64,000 nucleotides of DNA. It comes from Arthrobacter antioxidans. GTDB taxonomy: Bacteria; Actinomycetota; Actinomycetes; Actinomycetales; Micrococcaceae. The notes beneath the pieces are model-generated. The model had not been told where the DNA came from. It worked only from the letters and a program-made list of their open reading frames with translations, and searched no databases. Positions 18,176 to 29,300 of this stretch are shown here, piece by piece (the first letter of the stretch is position 1; every line of letters begins with the position of its first letter). The position numbers and the translations under genes were made by a program. The DNA is taken from NCBI RefSeq assembly GCF_023100725.1, contig NZ_CP095501.1:2542001-2606000 (forward strand), given 5' to 3'.

Positions 18176-18745
18176 ATGAACGCCGTCACCCGGCTCCATC
18201 CCGCCACCGCCCAGCTCGCCGAGGCCAGCGGTGCGCCGCGACCCCTGCTGGGGACGCCGCCCCGCCCTGCCGACGCGCAGGCCGCCGTGATCCCGCTCAG
18301 GTCACCGGCGGACACGGCCATCGGACCCGGCCCGACCTACGGCCCGCCGCCGGACGGAGACGCGACGGGCGGCGCGGATCCGGACGTCGAGCTCCGGATC
18401 GCCGGGATCGCCCGGTCCGTCTGCCAGGGGGCACTCGAAGTACTGGACGGATCACGCCCCCTGCAGCAGATGGCCCGCTGGCTCGACGCGGAGAACTACG
18501 AGCGACTCCAGTTACGCACCAACCTGGTGCGCTGCATCGGCGCGCGTCCTGCCGGTCGGGGCGGGGAGGTCCGGGAGAGCACGCACCGGAACGTCGTGGT
18601 GCGCTCCGCCCGCGTCTGCACCGTCAGCCCCGGCGTGTTCGAGGCCGCGGTGGTCGCTTTCGACCGGAAACGGGTCCGCGCCGTCGCTCTTCGGATCGAG
18701 CAACGGCGCGGCGCGTGGCGGGTCACCGCCCTCGAGATCGGCTGA
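18176..18745 (+). CDS. Rv3235-family protein
   Basis: A 189-residue protein. The first 75 residues are Pro/Ala/Gly-rich and probably disordered. The conserved part, about 80-189, contains RSVCQGALEVLDGSRPLQQMARWLDAENYERL and ends in RIEQRRGAWRVTALEIG. This matches the actinobacterial Rv3235 family, which neighbours secA in many genomes and has no established function; it resembles an alpha/beta fold without catalytic residues. AAGGGA lies six bases before the ATG. Its stop codon abuts the stop of secA on the opposite strand with no base between them. Confidence 0.82.
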   Translation: MNAVTRLHPATAQLAEASGAPRPLLGTPPRPADAQAAVIPLRSPADTAIGPGPTYGPPPDGDATGGADPDVELRIAGIARSVCQGALEVLDGSRPLQQMARWLDAENYERLQLRTNLVRCIGARPAGRGGEVRESTHRNVVVRSARVCTVSPGVFEAAVVAFDRKRVRAVALRIEQRRGAWRVTALEIG

Positions 18746-21457
<2,712 letters not shown>

Positions 21458-21580
21458 TGGTATTTGCTCCCAATCTGATGCTGCCCAAAGATGGCGTCTC
21501 TAGTCTACGGGAGAGAGACGTCCGGCCCCCCGTTCCAGTTCCCTGCGGCACGCTGCAGCGACGCGGAACTGCGTGTCCGC

Positions 21581-22803
21581 TCACAGTAGCGTGCCGACCT
21601 GCGCGGAGAGCGCGGACGCCAGGTCGCCACGGTCCTCGACGACGACGTCGTCGAGCCCCAGCCACTGTGCCAGCAGGCGCAGCTCGTCGGCGAGCTGGGC
21701 CGCCGTGTCGGCGGGGGCGCCGGGCTGCGCATGACCGGAGCGCACCAGCAGCCGACCGGACGCCCGGTCCGCCTTGAGATCCACCCGCGCGACGAACGAG
21801 TCGCGCAGCAGGAAGGGCAGCACGTAGTACCCGTGGGTGCGCCGTTCGGCCGGCGTGTAGATCCCGATGCGGTAGTGGAAGTCGAAGAGCCGGTGGAGCC
21901 GGTCCCGCTCGAAGACCAGCGAATCGAAGGGACTGAGCAGCGCCCTCCCCTGGGCCTGGCGTGGGCGGGCCGCCGCGGGATGCAGGTACCACGGCTCCAC
22001 GCCGGCGTCGACGGTCACGGTCTCGAGCACCCCGGCGCCCGCCAGGGCGTCCAGGACGGACCGTGTCTCCCGGACGGGCGTGCGGAAGTAGTCGGCGACG
22101 GACCGGGCGGATGCGACGCCGAGCGCTCCCGCCGCCCGCTCGGCCAGCACCGACAGGGACTCCGTCCGGTCCGGGGCGGCGACGGCGAGGGCGGCGTCGG
22201 GCAGCACGTGCGCGACGGGGGCGTACAGGCGCTCGAACTGGTCCGTCCGCCCGGCGGAACCGATCTCGCCGCGGGCGAAGAGATCCTCGAGGACGCGCTT
22301 CAGGGCGGTCCACCGCCACCCCCACCCCTCCGCGGGGCGCACGGCGTCCCCGCCGAGCAGCCGCTGGATGCTCGACCCGCTGAGCGGTGTCCCCCTGCCG
22401 AGGAGATCGAGGACCGCGGATTCCAGGGACTCGCGCAGGCGGCAGGCACACTGCCCGCGCCCATCCACGTCCTGCGTTGCCACACCCTCAGGTGAGGGAA
22501 CAGTTCGGGCGGCACGAGGCTCGCCTCGTGGGCCCAGTACTCGACGAGCCTGCGCGGCGACCGGGAGTACAGGGCGTCGAACCGGGCGCGATCGTAGGAT
22601 CCGAGGCGTGAGAACAGGGGCAGGTAGTGGGACCGGGTCAGGACGTTCACCGAATCGATCTGGATGACCTGCAGGCGCCGCGCGGCGGTCGCGACGGCGC
22701 GTGGGGATGAAGGCGTCTCACGACGGGGGCGATGCAGTCCCTGGGCGGCGAGGGCGATCCGCCGCGCCTGGGCGAGGGTGAGGTTCGGCATGGGCTCCTG
22801 CAC
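21581..22803 (-). pseudogene. AlkZ/YcaQ-like winged-helix DNA glycosylase, frameshifted
   Basis: The two halves of a crosslink-repair glycosylase (HTH_42/DUF1006 family) lie in different frames. The N-terminal part (22803 down to about 22440) reads NLTLAQARRIALAAQGL, QIDSVNVLTRSHYLPLFSRLG and EYWAHEASLVPPELFPHLRVWQ. The C-terminal part continues from LRESLESAVLDLLGRG to the stop at 21581 and includes LLSPFDSLVFERDR and FDFHYRIGIY. The total of 1223 bases is one short of a multiple of three, and one added base around 22435-22450 restores VPAA-LRESLE. No slippery heptamer is visible. Either the gene is inactivated or the assembly has a one-base error. The probable GTG start and its GGAGG lie in the 3' arm of an 18-bp hairpin (22801-22841). 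Confidence 0.85.
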
Positions 22804-22841
22804 GGAACTGCCTCCGCGCGGGGCGCGGAGGCAGTTCCGTG
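22801..22841 (-). promoter_or_regulatory. Perfect 18-bp hairpin over the glycosylase start
   Basis: Arms 22801-22818 and 22824-22841 are perfectly complementary around a 5-base loop. On the minus strand the 3' arm holds GGAGG and ends with the GTG start, while the 5' arm holds CCTCC. It can act as a terminator for hpf, although no U tract follows, or as a lid on the glycosylase start. Confidence 0.8.
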
Positions 22842-22890
22842 GTCGTCGATGAGGAACACGGCCGGCGGGTGCCGCCCGTGGTGGACCCGG

Positions 22891-23613
22891 CTAGGCCGAG
22901 GCCGCTTCCCGGGCGCGGTAGGCCAGGAGCTCCTCGGTTCCTTCGGCGCCGTTCGAATCGAGCGTGATGACCCCGTAGGTCCATGCCTGGCGCCGGTACA
23001 CCACCGACGGGGCTCCGGTCTCGGAGTCGACGAACAGGTAGAAGTCATGTCCGACGAGTTCCATGCTGTCGACGGCGTCGTCCAGGGTCATCGGGACCCC
23101 GGAGAAGACCTTGCGGCGGATCAGGACCGGCGAGTCGCCCGCGGGCACGTCGTCGGGCGAGGCGTAGGCGTCGACGTCGTCCGGCTGCGGCGCGGGCTCC
23201 TGGGACGTCGGGGCGTTCGCCGACGTCTCGAGATAGAGCGGCTGCGCCGGATCGGCGGGTTCGAGATCGGCCGTGGCGATGCGGACGGCCACGGGGGTGT
23301 GGCGGCCGTGATGGACCTTGCGACGGTCGCGGGCACGGCGCAGGCGCTCGAGGAGTTTTCCGTAGGCGAGATCGAAGGCGGCGAACTTGTCGGCCGCGGA
23401 CGCTTCGGCCCGGACGACCGGGCCCCTGCAGATCACCGTCAGCTCGACCGTGAGGGAGGTCTCCGCCATGCGGGCACTGGGCTCCTTGGTGATTTTCGCA
23501 TCGACGCGCTGTACCTTGTCGCCGAGTTGCTCGATCTTGTCGATCTTCTCCGTCGCGTACTCACGGAAACGGTCCGATACCGCCAGGTTCCGACCATTGA
23601 TCACGAATTCCAT
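22891..23613 (-). CDS. hpf: Long-form ribosome hibernation promoting factor
   Basis: A 240-residue protein. The N-terminal S30AE domain (about 1-100) begins MEFVINGRNLAVSDRFREYATEKI, and the C-terminal dimerisation domain (about 165-225) contains RRKVFSGVPMTLDDAVDSMELVGHDFYLFVDSETG-type sequence ending in YRRQAWTYGVI. Between them is an acidic Pro/Ala/Asp linker. The long form links 70S ribosomes into inactive 100S dimers in stationary phase. The ATG at 23613 has GGAGG at ideal spacing; an open frame extends to 23715 but is not needed. A dyad, ATCAC-TAG-GTGAT, lies 13 bases upstream of the ATG. It is downstream of comF in the mtrA-secA gene order. Confidence 0.94.
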   Translation of the reverse strand: MEFVINGRNLAVSDRFREYATEKIDKIEQLGDKVQRVDAKITKEPSARMAETSLTVELTVICRGPVVRAEASAADKFAAFDLAYGKLLERLRRARDRRKVHHGRHTPVAVRIATADLEPADPAQPLYLETSANAPTSQEPAPQPDDVDAYASPDDVPAGDSPVLIRRKVFSGVPMTLDDAVDSMELVGHDFYLFVDSETGAPSVVYRRQAWTYGVITLDSNGAEGTEELLAYRAREAASA

Positions 23614-23625
23614 GGTGCCCTCCAC

Positions 23626-23638
23626 ATCACTAGGTGAT
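23626..23638. promoter_or_regulatory. Palindrome in the hpf leader
   Basis: ATCAC-TAG-GTGAT is a perfect 5-bp dyad with a 3-base centre, just upstream of the ribosome site. It could be an operator or a small stem in the leader. The binding factor is unknown. Confidence 0.45.
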
Positions 23639-23721
23639 ACGACGGCGGCCGAGGCGTACCTGCAGAGCCGCCACCGACGGGTACGTATCGTCACTGTGTT
23701 GTACCCGTACTTCACGGTAGT

Positions 23722-24768
23722 TCACCCCCCTCTTTTATTCACCCTTCGCCACTCCCGAACTTCCTGTATGTCGCCGGGCAGGGCCTGTGCAGGGTCGGTG
23801 GCACCATGCTCCGCCTCCGACGGTCCGGCCGGCGGGGCGGGGTGGCCGCCGGTGGGCGAGGACGTCGCGGCGACGACGACGGCGCCCAGCACCCGCGCCC
23901 CGCAGTTCCGCAGGACGCGGTGCACCTCGCCGATCGTCGCGCCGGTGGTGAGGACGTCGTCGACGATGATGCAGTCGCGGTCCGCCAGCAGCGCCCGCGC
24001 GTCCCTGGGCTCACGCATCGACTGCAGGACGTTCACGCGGCGCCGACGGCGGCCCAGGGCCTTCTGCCCGCCGTCCGGTCCGGACAGCGCGGCCAGACCG
24101 CCCCGGACGACCCCTCCGATCCCTGTCCGGACCAGGGTGCCGGCCAGGCGCGACACCGGCGCCACCTGGCGGGCCCCCGCAGCGAGCCTCGCGCCGGCCG
24201 GGAGGTCGCCTCTGCGGTCCAGGCGGGACAGCAGGAGCATGAGCGGGTCGTAGCCGCGCCGCCGACGGGACGAGGCCCGTCCCGGTACCGGGACGAGCAG
24301 GACCTGGTGGACTGCCGCCGGGTCGGCCCGGCCGCGGCGCAGCTGCGCCACCGCCTCGTGCAGCGCTCCGGCGAGGGCCGCCTCCACGGGAGCCGCGAGG
24401 TCGACGTGCCCGTGGTTCTTGTAGGCGAGCAGCACACCCGACACCGCCCGCCCGTACCGCCCGGCGGCGACGACGGGAAGCGGACCGTAGGCGTGGGTGC
24501 CGTCGTCGTCGCGCCCGGCTCTCCCGTCCGGGCCCAGGGCGACGTCGGGCAGGGACTCGGCTCCCGCCTCCGCGCGGAACGGGCGCGACGTCGCACGACG
24601 GAAGGCCGCGCTGCACGCGCGGCAGAGGGACGTGTCCCACCGCCCGCAGAGCACGCAGGACGACGGCAGGACGAGCGCCGCGAAGGCCGTGAGGGCATCG
24701 GCGATGCGCCGCCAGGGACCGGCGAAGACGATCCGGTCCAGGACGGTCGAGGGGTCGGTGGCGTGCAT
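23722..24768 (-). CDS. comF: ComF-family phosphoribosyltransferase-like protein
   Basis: A 348-residue ComF/GntX-type protein, longer than the usual 220-250. A four-cysteine zinc site lies at about residues 38-52 (CVLCGRWDTSLCRAC). The phosphoribosyltransferase motif CIIVDDVLTTGATIGE is near residue 270. The extra length is a Gly/Ala/Arg-rich insertion around 190-250 and a low-complexity tail from about 300. In Bacillus ComFC supports DNA uptake. In actinobacteria the gene is kept beside hpf and lpqB without obvious competence genes. GGGGGA precedes the ATG. A DnaA-box-like 9-mer lies in the short gap upstream. Confidence 0.88.
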   Translation of the reverse strand: MHATDPSTVLDRIVFAGPWRRIADALTAFAALVLPSSCVLCGRWDTSLCRACSAAFRRATSRPFRAEAGAESLPDVALGPDGRAGRDDDGTHAYGPLPVVAAGRYGRAVSGVLLAYKNHGHVDLAAPVEAALAGALHEAVAQLRRGRADPAAVHQVLLVPVPGRASSRRRRGYDPLMLLLSRLDRRGDLPAGARLAAGARQVAPVSRLAGTLVRTGIGGVVRGGLAALSGPDGGQKALGRRRRRVNVLQSMREPRDARALLADRDCIIVDDVLTTGATIGEVHRVLRNCGARVLGAVVVAATSSPTGGHPAPPAGPSEAEHGATDPAQALPGDIQEVREWRRVNKRGG

Positions 24769-24818
24769 TCCCCCAGATGATCATCCGGCGACGCGGGCCC
24801 GGGGCCGGACCGCCGCCA

Positions 24819-24827
24819 TGTGGACAA
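24819..24827 (-). promoter_or_regulatory. Isolated DnaA-box-like 9-mer upstream of comF
   Basis: TGTGGACAA, the reverse complement of TTGTCCACA, lies in the 62-bp lpqB-comF gap. This is the second copy of the same 9-mer in the window (the other is at 2492-2500). Confidence 0.4.
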
Positions 24828-24830
24828 CCG

Positions 24831-26567
24831 CTACCCCGGGAAGGCCGGATCCGTCACCGCGAGCTGCTCGTCCACCCAGCTGCCGCCGATTCGTGAGTAG
24901 AGCGTGCCGCCCGCCTCGGCGTAGAGGGTGTCCTCGGCGTCCGATCCGGCACTCAGGCCGAGGACGCCGTCGAGCGCGGCCATCGACTCGCGGTCGCCGT
25001 CGAGGTGCAGGATCACGGGGATCGCTTCGCCCGCTCCGACGGAGGAGGCGACGATCACGCTCTGCCCTGCCCAGGTGGCCGTGTCGATCGAGCCGTCAGT
25101 CGGTAGCGTGAGCGGCGTGGTGAGCGACTGCGGGACACCCTCCGTCGACCGGGTGATCCCTGCCAGCAGGACCTCGCCCACGCCGCCACGATCCGTGACG
25201 ATCAGCGCGCGTGACCCGTCGCGGGCGATGCGGAACTCCCTGACGTCCCTGTCCCCCAGCCACCCGGCCGAGAGGACCGCGGCGTTCGCCTCCGTGCCGC
25301 CCGGCGGGACGGCGAGCACCTCGCTCCGCCCCCCGGCCGATCGGGTGGTCCAGACCCAGTTCTCGGGATCGAACGAAGGTTTCGTGAGCCCGCTGCCCCG
25401 GACGACGGCGCGCGCCTCGCTGCCCGGCGCCGTGATGTAGAGGGTCTCCCGGTCCGCGTCGAGGAAGGAGTAGGCGCTGCCCGAGACGGACGTCGCGGGG
25501 TCCCGCGGGTCGAGCGCTCCCACGGAGTCCAGCCCCTCGATCCCGGTGACGGCGCCGTTGCGGACCCGCACCAGCTCGCCCTCCGCGACCGCCACCTGCT
25601 CGCCGCCGACATCGGGGGTCAGTTCGGGGACGATGAGGTCCGGGGCCGGCGGCCCCAGCTGGATGGGCTGGTCGCTGGCCATCTCCACCGACGTGACGTC
25701 GTTGAGGTCGAGCAGGTTGGCCTGGAGCTGCTGGTTCATCTGCTGGAGCTTGAGGTTGGTCGCGTTCTCGAGGACCTCCGGCGAGAGTTCGACGGTCGCC
25801 CTGCCCGAGGTGATCGGGACGGAATCCCGGGCGAGCGTGACACCCTCGGGGAAGGCGCTGGTGACCGACCCCTGCAGGTAGGGCGCCGGGCCGGCGAGCA
25901 TCGCGCCGACGATCCGCGCGGTCACCCCGGTGCGCCGGACGAACCAGCGGGCGTCGGGCACCCAGTACCGGTAGTTGCTGCTGTAGAAATACAGGCTGTG
26001 CGAGATGAGGAGATCGCGGGCGCTGCTCTGGGCGAGCATGATGCCGTCCGGGATCTCGTCGATCCGCCATTCGCCGTCGAGCTGGACCATCCGCACGCCC
26101 AGGGTCTCCGTCGCGGGGACGACGGTGTTGGTGCGCACCCCGCGGGCGTCGACGGTCCCCGCGGTCTCCAGCTGGATCTGGTAGACGCCCTCGGACTCGC
26201 GTTTCTCGACGCGCGGGTCGGACCGGAACAGGACGATCCGCTCCTCGGGCTGCCACGTCGCGCGCAGCTCGGGGCTCAGGAACTGGCGTGCCACGCTGTA
26301 GCCGTCGCTCGCCCCCGTCCCGGCGGTGATGAAGTCGCGGAGGATCTGCTCCGGCGTCGCCCCGGGCGCGGGCCCCTCGGGGTCGAACACCGGCGCGACG
26401 GCGTCCGGTTCGCCGTCGGACGCCTCGATGACCCCCACCGGCCCCGTCGTCGGGATGGCCGAGCATCCCGTGAGCACGAGGAGGCAGGCGACGAGCAGCA
26501 CGACGAGCCTGGCGGCGCCGGTGCCGGCACGTTCCCTCCGATGGACGGCCGTCGCGTGATCTCCCAC
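24831..26567 (-). CDS. lpqB: Lipoprotein LpqB, partner of the MtrAB system
   Basis: A 578-residue lipoprotein. An Arg-rich N-terminus and hydrophobic stretch lead to the lipobox LTGC near residue 32. A GerMN-like region follows (about 180-340), then a beta-propeller-like C-terminal half with repeated short strands. LpqB modulates the sensor MtrB and cell-wall homeostasis in mycobacteria. The GTG start at 26567 shares its first base with the last base of the mtrB stop (TAGTG), so translation is coupled. GGGAGA lies just upstream. A longer open frame upstream in this frame overlaps mtrB and is not coding. Confidence 0.94.
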   Translation of the reverse strand: MGDHATAVHRRERAGTGAARLVVLLVACLLVLTGCSAIPTTGPVGVIEASDGEPDAVAPVFDPEGPAPGATPEQILRDFITAGTGASDGYSVARQFLSPELRATWQPEERIVLFRSDPRVEKRESEGVYQIQLETAGTVDARGVRTNTVVPATETLGVRMVQLDGEWRIDEIPDGIMLAQSSARDLLISHSLYFYSSNYRYWVPDARWFVRRTGVTARIVGAMLAGPAPYLQGSVTSAFPEGVTLARDSVPITSGRATVELSPEVLENATNLKLQQMNQQLQANLLDLNDVTSVEMASDQPIQLGPPAPDLIVPELTPDVGGEQVAVAEGELVRVRNGAVTGIEGLDSVGALDPRDPATSVSGSAYSFLDADRETLYITAPGSEARAVVRGSGLTKPSFDPENWVWTTRSAGGRSEVLAVPPGGTEANAAVLSAGWLGDRDVREFRIARDGSRALIVTDRGGVGEVLLAGITRSTEGVPQSLTTPLTLPTDGSIDTATWAGQSVIVASSVGAGEAIPVILHLDGDRESMAALDGVLGLSAGSDAEDTLYAEAGGTLYSRIGGSWVDEQLAVTDPAFPG

Positions 26568-28486
26568 TACTCTCCCTCGCTCGGTCCGTGTGCTGCTTCC
26601 GTCTGGTGATCGTGGGCGGGACGTTCCGGCCCGGGTCCGCCGTCCGGCGGCGGCGGCAGGATCAGGGGCGACGACGTCAGCTCCGTCCCCTGGGTCCGGG
26701 GCAGCGTCAGGAGGAAGCACGCGCCCTCCCCGGGCATGCCCCACGCCTCGAGCCAGGCGTTGTGCAGCCGGGCGTCCTCCAGGGCGATCGAGAGTCCGAG
26801 ACCGCTGCCCCCGGTCGTCCGCGCCCGGGCGGGGTCGGCCCGCCAGAAGCGGTCGAACGCCCGCGAGGCCTGCAGCGTGGTCATCCCGATGCCGTGGTCC
26901 CGGACCGCGACGGCGACCGCCTCGGGACTGCTCGCTATGTGGATCTCCATCGGCTTCGCCTCGCCGTGCTCGAGGGCGTTGACGATGAGGTTGCGCAGGA
27001 TGCGGTCGATCCGGCGTGCGTCGGCGTCCGCGATGCACCGCGTCTCCTGCGACACGATCGTGACGTCCGATCCGAGCCGCTCCGCCAGGGGCCGCGCCCC
27101 CTCGATCGCATGCTGGACGAGCTGCACGATGTCGACCGATTCCGCCTCGAGGACGGCTGCTCCGGCGTCGAACCGGGAGATCTCGAGCAGGTCAGCGAGC
27201 AGCGCCTGGAACCGCTCCACCTGGTCGAACAGGATCTCGGCCGACCGCTTGTTGATGGGGTTGAAGTCCGCACGCGCGTCGTAGAGGACCTCCGCGGCCA
27301 TCCGGACCGTGGTGAGCGGGGTGCGCAGCTCGTGGGAGACGTCGGACACGAAGCGCTGCTGCATCTGCGACAGCTGGGCCAGCTGGGTGATCTGGTCCTG
27401 CAGGCTCCCGGCCATGTGGTTGAAGGAGACGCCGAGCCTGGCCACCTCGTCCTCCCCGCTGACCTCCATGCGCTCCTGCAGCTGGCCCGCGGCGAGCTTC
27501 TCCGACACCGATGCCGCGTGGCTCACCGGCCGGACGACGCTCCGCGTCACGTACCAGGCGATCGCACCGATGACGAGCAGGAGGACGACACCGGCCAGCC
27601 ACAGCACCCGGTGGATGTCGTCGAGGGTGGACTGCATGGCCGACAGATCGTAGTAGACGTACAGCGCGTACGAGGCCTGGTCCGGGGGGAGCTGCACCTG
27701 GGTCCCGAACGCGATCCCGGGCGCGTCGGTCGCACCGTCCTCCGTGACCGGGATCTGCATGGGGGCCCAGTGGATGTCCGGACCGTCCGCGACGGCCTCC
27801 TGCAGGTCCTGCGGGAGCATGCTGGCCGTCACGCCGTTCTGGCTCACCGTGGTGGGGACGAGGACGTCGCCCGAGATGGGCACCAGGATCGCATGGCGCG
27901 GCGCGTCGGTGTCCAGGCTGACGAGTGCCTCGACGGAGTCCAGCACGAGGCGGCTGGTGGTGTCGCGGTCGGTCGCGGAGGACTCCCTGAAGACGGCCTT
28001 CGTCCGGGTCAGCTCCTCGGTGGCCTCGGCACTGAACTGGTCGAAGCGCTGGTCGTAGAGGGCCCCGGCGATCTGGTTCGAGAGGAACCCGCCGACGGCG
28101 ACGAAGGAGACCGAGGTGAGGAGCATCGTCGCGACGACGGTCCGGAACTGGAGGGAGCGGCGCCAGCGCTGCGCCACCGACTGCAGCAGCGAGCGGGCGC
28201 GGGCCGATGCGGCATGCAGCCGAGCGGCTTGCGGACCGGGCGCGGCGGACGGCCCGCCCTCGGGCTGGCCCTCCCCTGCGGCAGGCCCGTCGGCGGCCCG
28301 GGGATCGGCGGCACCGGGGGCCGGATCGGCACGAACGGCCGTCGCGGCAGTCACGTGACCTGCCCCGGCGTCGCGGTCCGGTGCGGGCTCCGGGGTCGGG
28401 GTGTCGGGGTGAGCAGCGCGGGAGCCGGAGGAGCGGCGCTCCCGGCTCCCCCCATCAGCCCTGTCCGGCCTTGTATCCGACACCAC
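26567..28486 (-). CDS. mtrB: Sensor histidine kinase MtrB
   Basis: About 639 residues. A Pro/Ala/Gly-rich cytoplasmic leader occupies residues 1-105. Membrane helices at about 114-136 and 295-317 flank the extracellular sensor, and a HAMP domain, the HisKA box (VSDVSHELRTPLTTVRM, His near 382) and a HATPase domain (NLIVNALEHG, DHGIGM, GSGLGLSIAL) follow. It controls MtrA in response to envelope or cell-cycle cues. The start is taken as a GTG at 28486, overlapping the end of mtrA by 32 bases; later starts are possible within the disordered leader. The stop overlaps the lpqB start by one base. Confidence 0.94.
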   Translation of the reverse strand: MVSDTRPDRADGGSRERRSSGSRAAHPDTPTPEPAPDRDAGAGHVTAATAVRADPAPGAADPRAADGPAAGEGQPEGGPSAAPGPQAARLHAASARARSLLQSVAQRWRRSLQFRTVVATMLLTSVSFVAVGGFLSNQIAGALYDQRFDQFSAEATEELTRTKAVFRESSATDRDTTSRLVLDSVEALVSLDTDAPRHAILVPISGDVLVPTTVSQNGVTASMLPQDLQEAVADGPDIHWAPMQIPVTEDGATDAPGIAFGTQVQLPPDQASYALYVYYDLSAMQSTLDDIHRVLWLAGVVLLLVIGAIAWYVTRSVVRPVSHAASVSEKLAAGQLQERMEVSGEDEVARLGVSFNHMAGSLQDQITQLAQLSQMQQRFVSDVSHELRTPLTTVRMAAEVLYDARADFNPINKRSAEILFDQVERFQALLADLLEISRFDAGAAVLEAESVDIVQLVQHAIEGARPLAERLGSDVTIVSQETRCIADADARRIDRILRNLIVNALEHGEAKPMEIHIASSPEAVAVAVRDHGIGMTTLQASRAFDRFWRADPARARTTGGSGLGLSIALEDARLHNAWLEAWGMPGEGACFLLTLPRTQGTELTSSPLILPPPPDGGPGPERPAHDHQTEAAHGPSEGE

Positions 28487-29132
28487 GCACCGTCAGGACG
28501 ATCTCGGGTGCCTCGGGATCGCGCTCGATCTTGGAGCGGAGCCGCTGCACATGGACGTTGACGAGCCGCGTGTCGGCCGCGTGCCGGTACCCCCACACCT
28601 GTTCGAGGAGGAGTTCACGGGTGAAGACCTGCCACGGCTTCCGGGCGAGGGCCACCAGCAGGTCGAACTCGAGGGGTGTCAGCGAGACCCGCTGGCCCGC
28701 CCGTGCCACCTCGTGCCCCGCGACGTCGATGGTCACGTCGCCGATCCGCAGTGTCTCGGGAGCCTTGGACTCGGCGGGCCGCAGGCGTGCACGGACACGC
28801 GCCACCAGTTCGGCGGGCTTGAACGGCTTGGGGACGTAGTCGTCGGCCCCCGACTCGAGGCCGCGCACGACGTCGGAGGTGTCCGACTTCGCGGTCAGCA
28901 TGACGATGGGGAGGTCTGATTCCGCCCGGATCTGGCGGCACACCTCGATCCCGTCCATGCCCGGGAGCATGAGGTCCAGCAGCACCAGATCGGGATGCGA
29001 GGAGCGGAAGACGCCGAGCGCCGCCGCTCCGTCGGCACAGAACACCGGGTCGAAGCCGTCGTTGCGCAGGACGATGCCGATCATTTCGGACAGGGCCTCG
29101 TCGTCGTCGATGACCAGTATGCGTGCCTTCAT
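28455..29132 (-). CDS. mtrA: Response regulator MtrA
   Basis: A 225-residue OmpR/PhoB-type regulator. The receiver domain has the acidic pocket DDD at 9-11, the phospho-acceptor D53 (LVLLDLMLPG) and a conserved lysine in PKPFKP. The winged-helix DNA-binding domain covers about 130-225 (LTPLEFDLLVALARKP, VHVQRLRSKIE, RGVGYKA). MtrA regulates wall hydrolases and replication-linked genes in actinobacteria. It heads the minus-strand mtrA-mtrB-lpqB-comF-hpf block. GAGG is only one base from the ATG, and CAGTAT lies six bases upstream, so this start may also be leaderless. Confidence 0.97.
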   Translation of the reverse strand: MKARILVIDDDEALSEMIGIVLRNDGFDPVFCADGAAALGVFRSSHPDLVLLDLMLPGMDGIEVCRQIRAESDLPIVMLTAKSDTSDVVRGLESGADDYVPKPFKPAELVARVRARLRPAESKAPETLRIGDVTIDVAGHEVARAGQRVSLTPLEFDLLVALARKPWQVFTRELLLEQVWGYRHAADTRLVNVHVQRLRSKIERDPEAPEIVLTVRGVGYKAGQG

Positions 29133-29138
29133 GCCTCA

Positions 29139-29144
29139 ATACTG
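29139..29144 (-). promoter_or_regulatory. Possible -10 element for mtrA
   Basis: The minus strand reads CAGTAT, six bases before the ATG. It keeps A2 and T6 of TANNNT but not T1, so it is weaker than the other leaderless candidates. Confidence 0.3.
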
Positions 29145-29240
29145 TCGTATCGACCACGCAAAGTCCCATCTGCCGCGGGGTGCGGGATGTCGCGTCGGAA
29201 TCGGTGCTGCGCGGCTGCCTCGAATGGGCGTCCACCTCAC

Positions 29241-29246
29241 TATGAT
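29241..29246 (+). promoter_or_regulatory. -10 element for the membrane protein-DUF4129-DUF4350-moxR-DUF58 operon
   Basis: TATGAT lies 54 bases before the ATG at 29301 in the gap divergent from mtrA. A weak TGCCTC is 19 bases upstream of it. Confidence 0.4.
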
Positions 29247-29300
29247 GCTGGAGGGGGCCGCTGATCGCCTGCCTCCGGGAGCACCGACCGAGGGGACGCT

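Noticed and set aside
22430..22490. Programmed frameshift in the glycosylase gene
   Set aside because: No slippery heptamer or suitable downstream structure is seen, and a plain one-base loss explains it.
26568..27038. Upstream extension of the lpqB reading frame
   Set aside because: It overlaps mtrB completely. The lipoprotein signal and the TAGTG coupling place the start at 26567.
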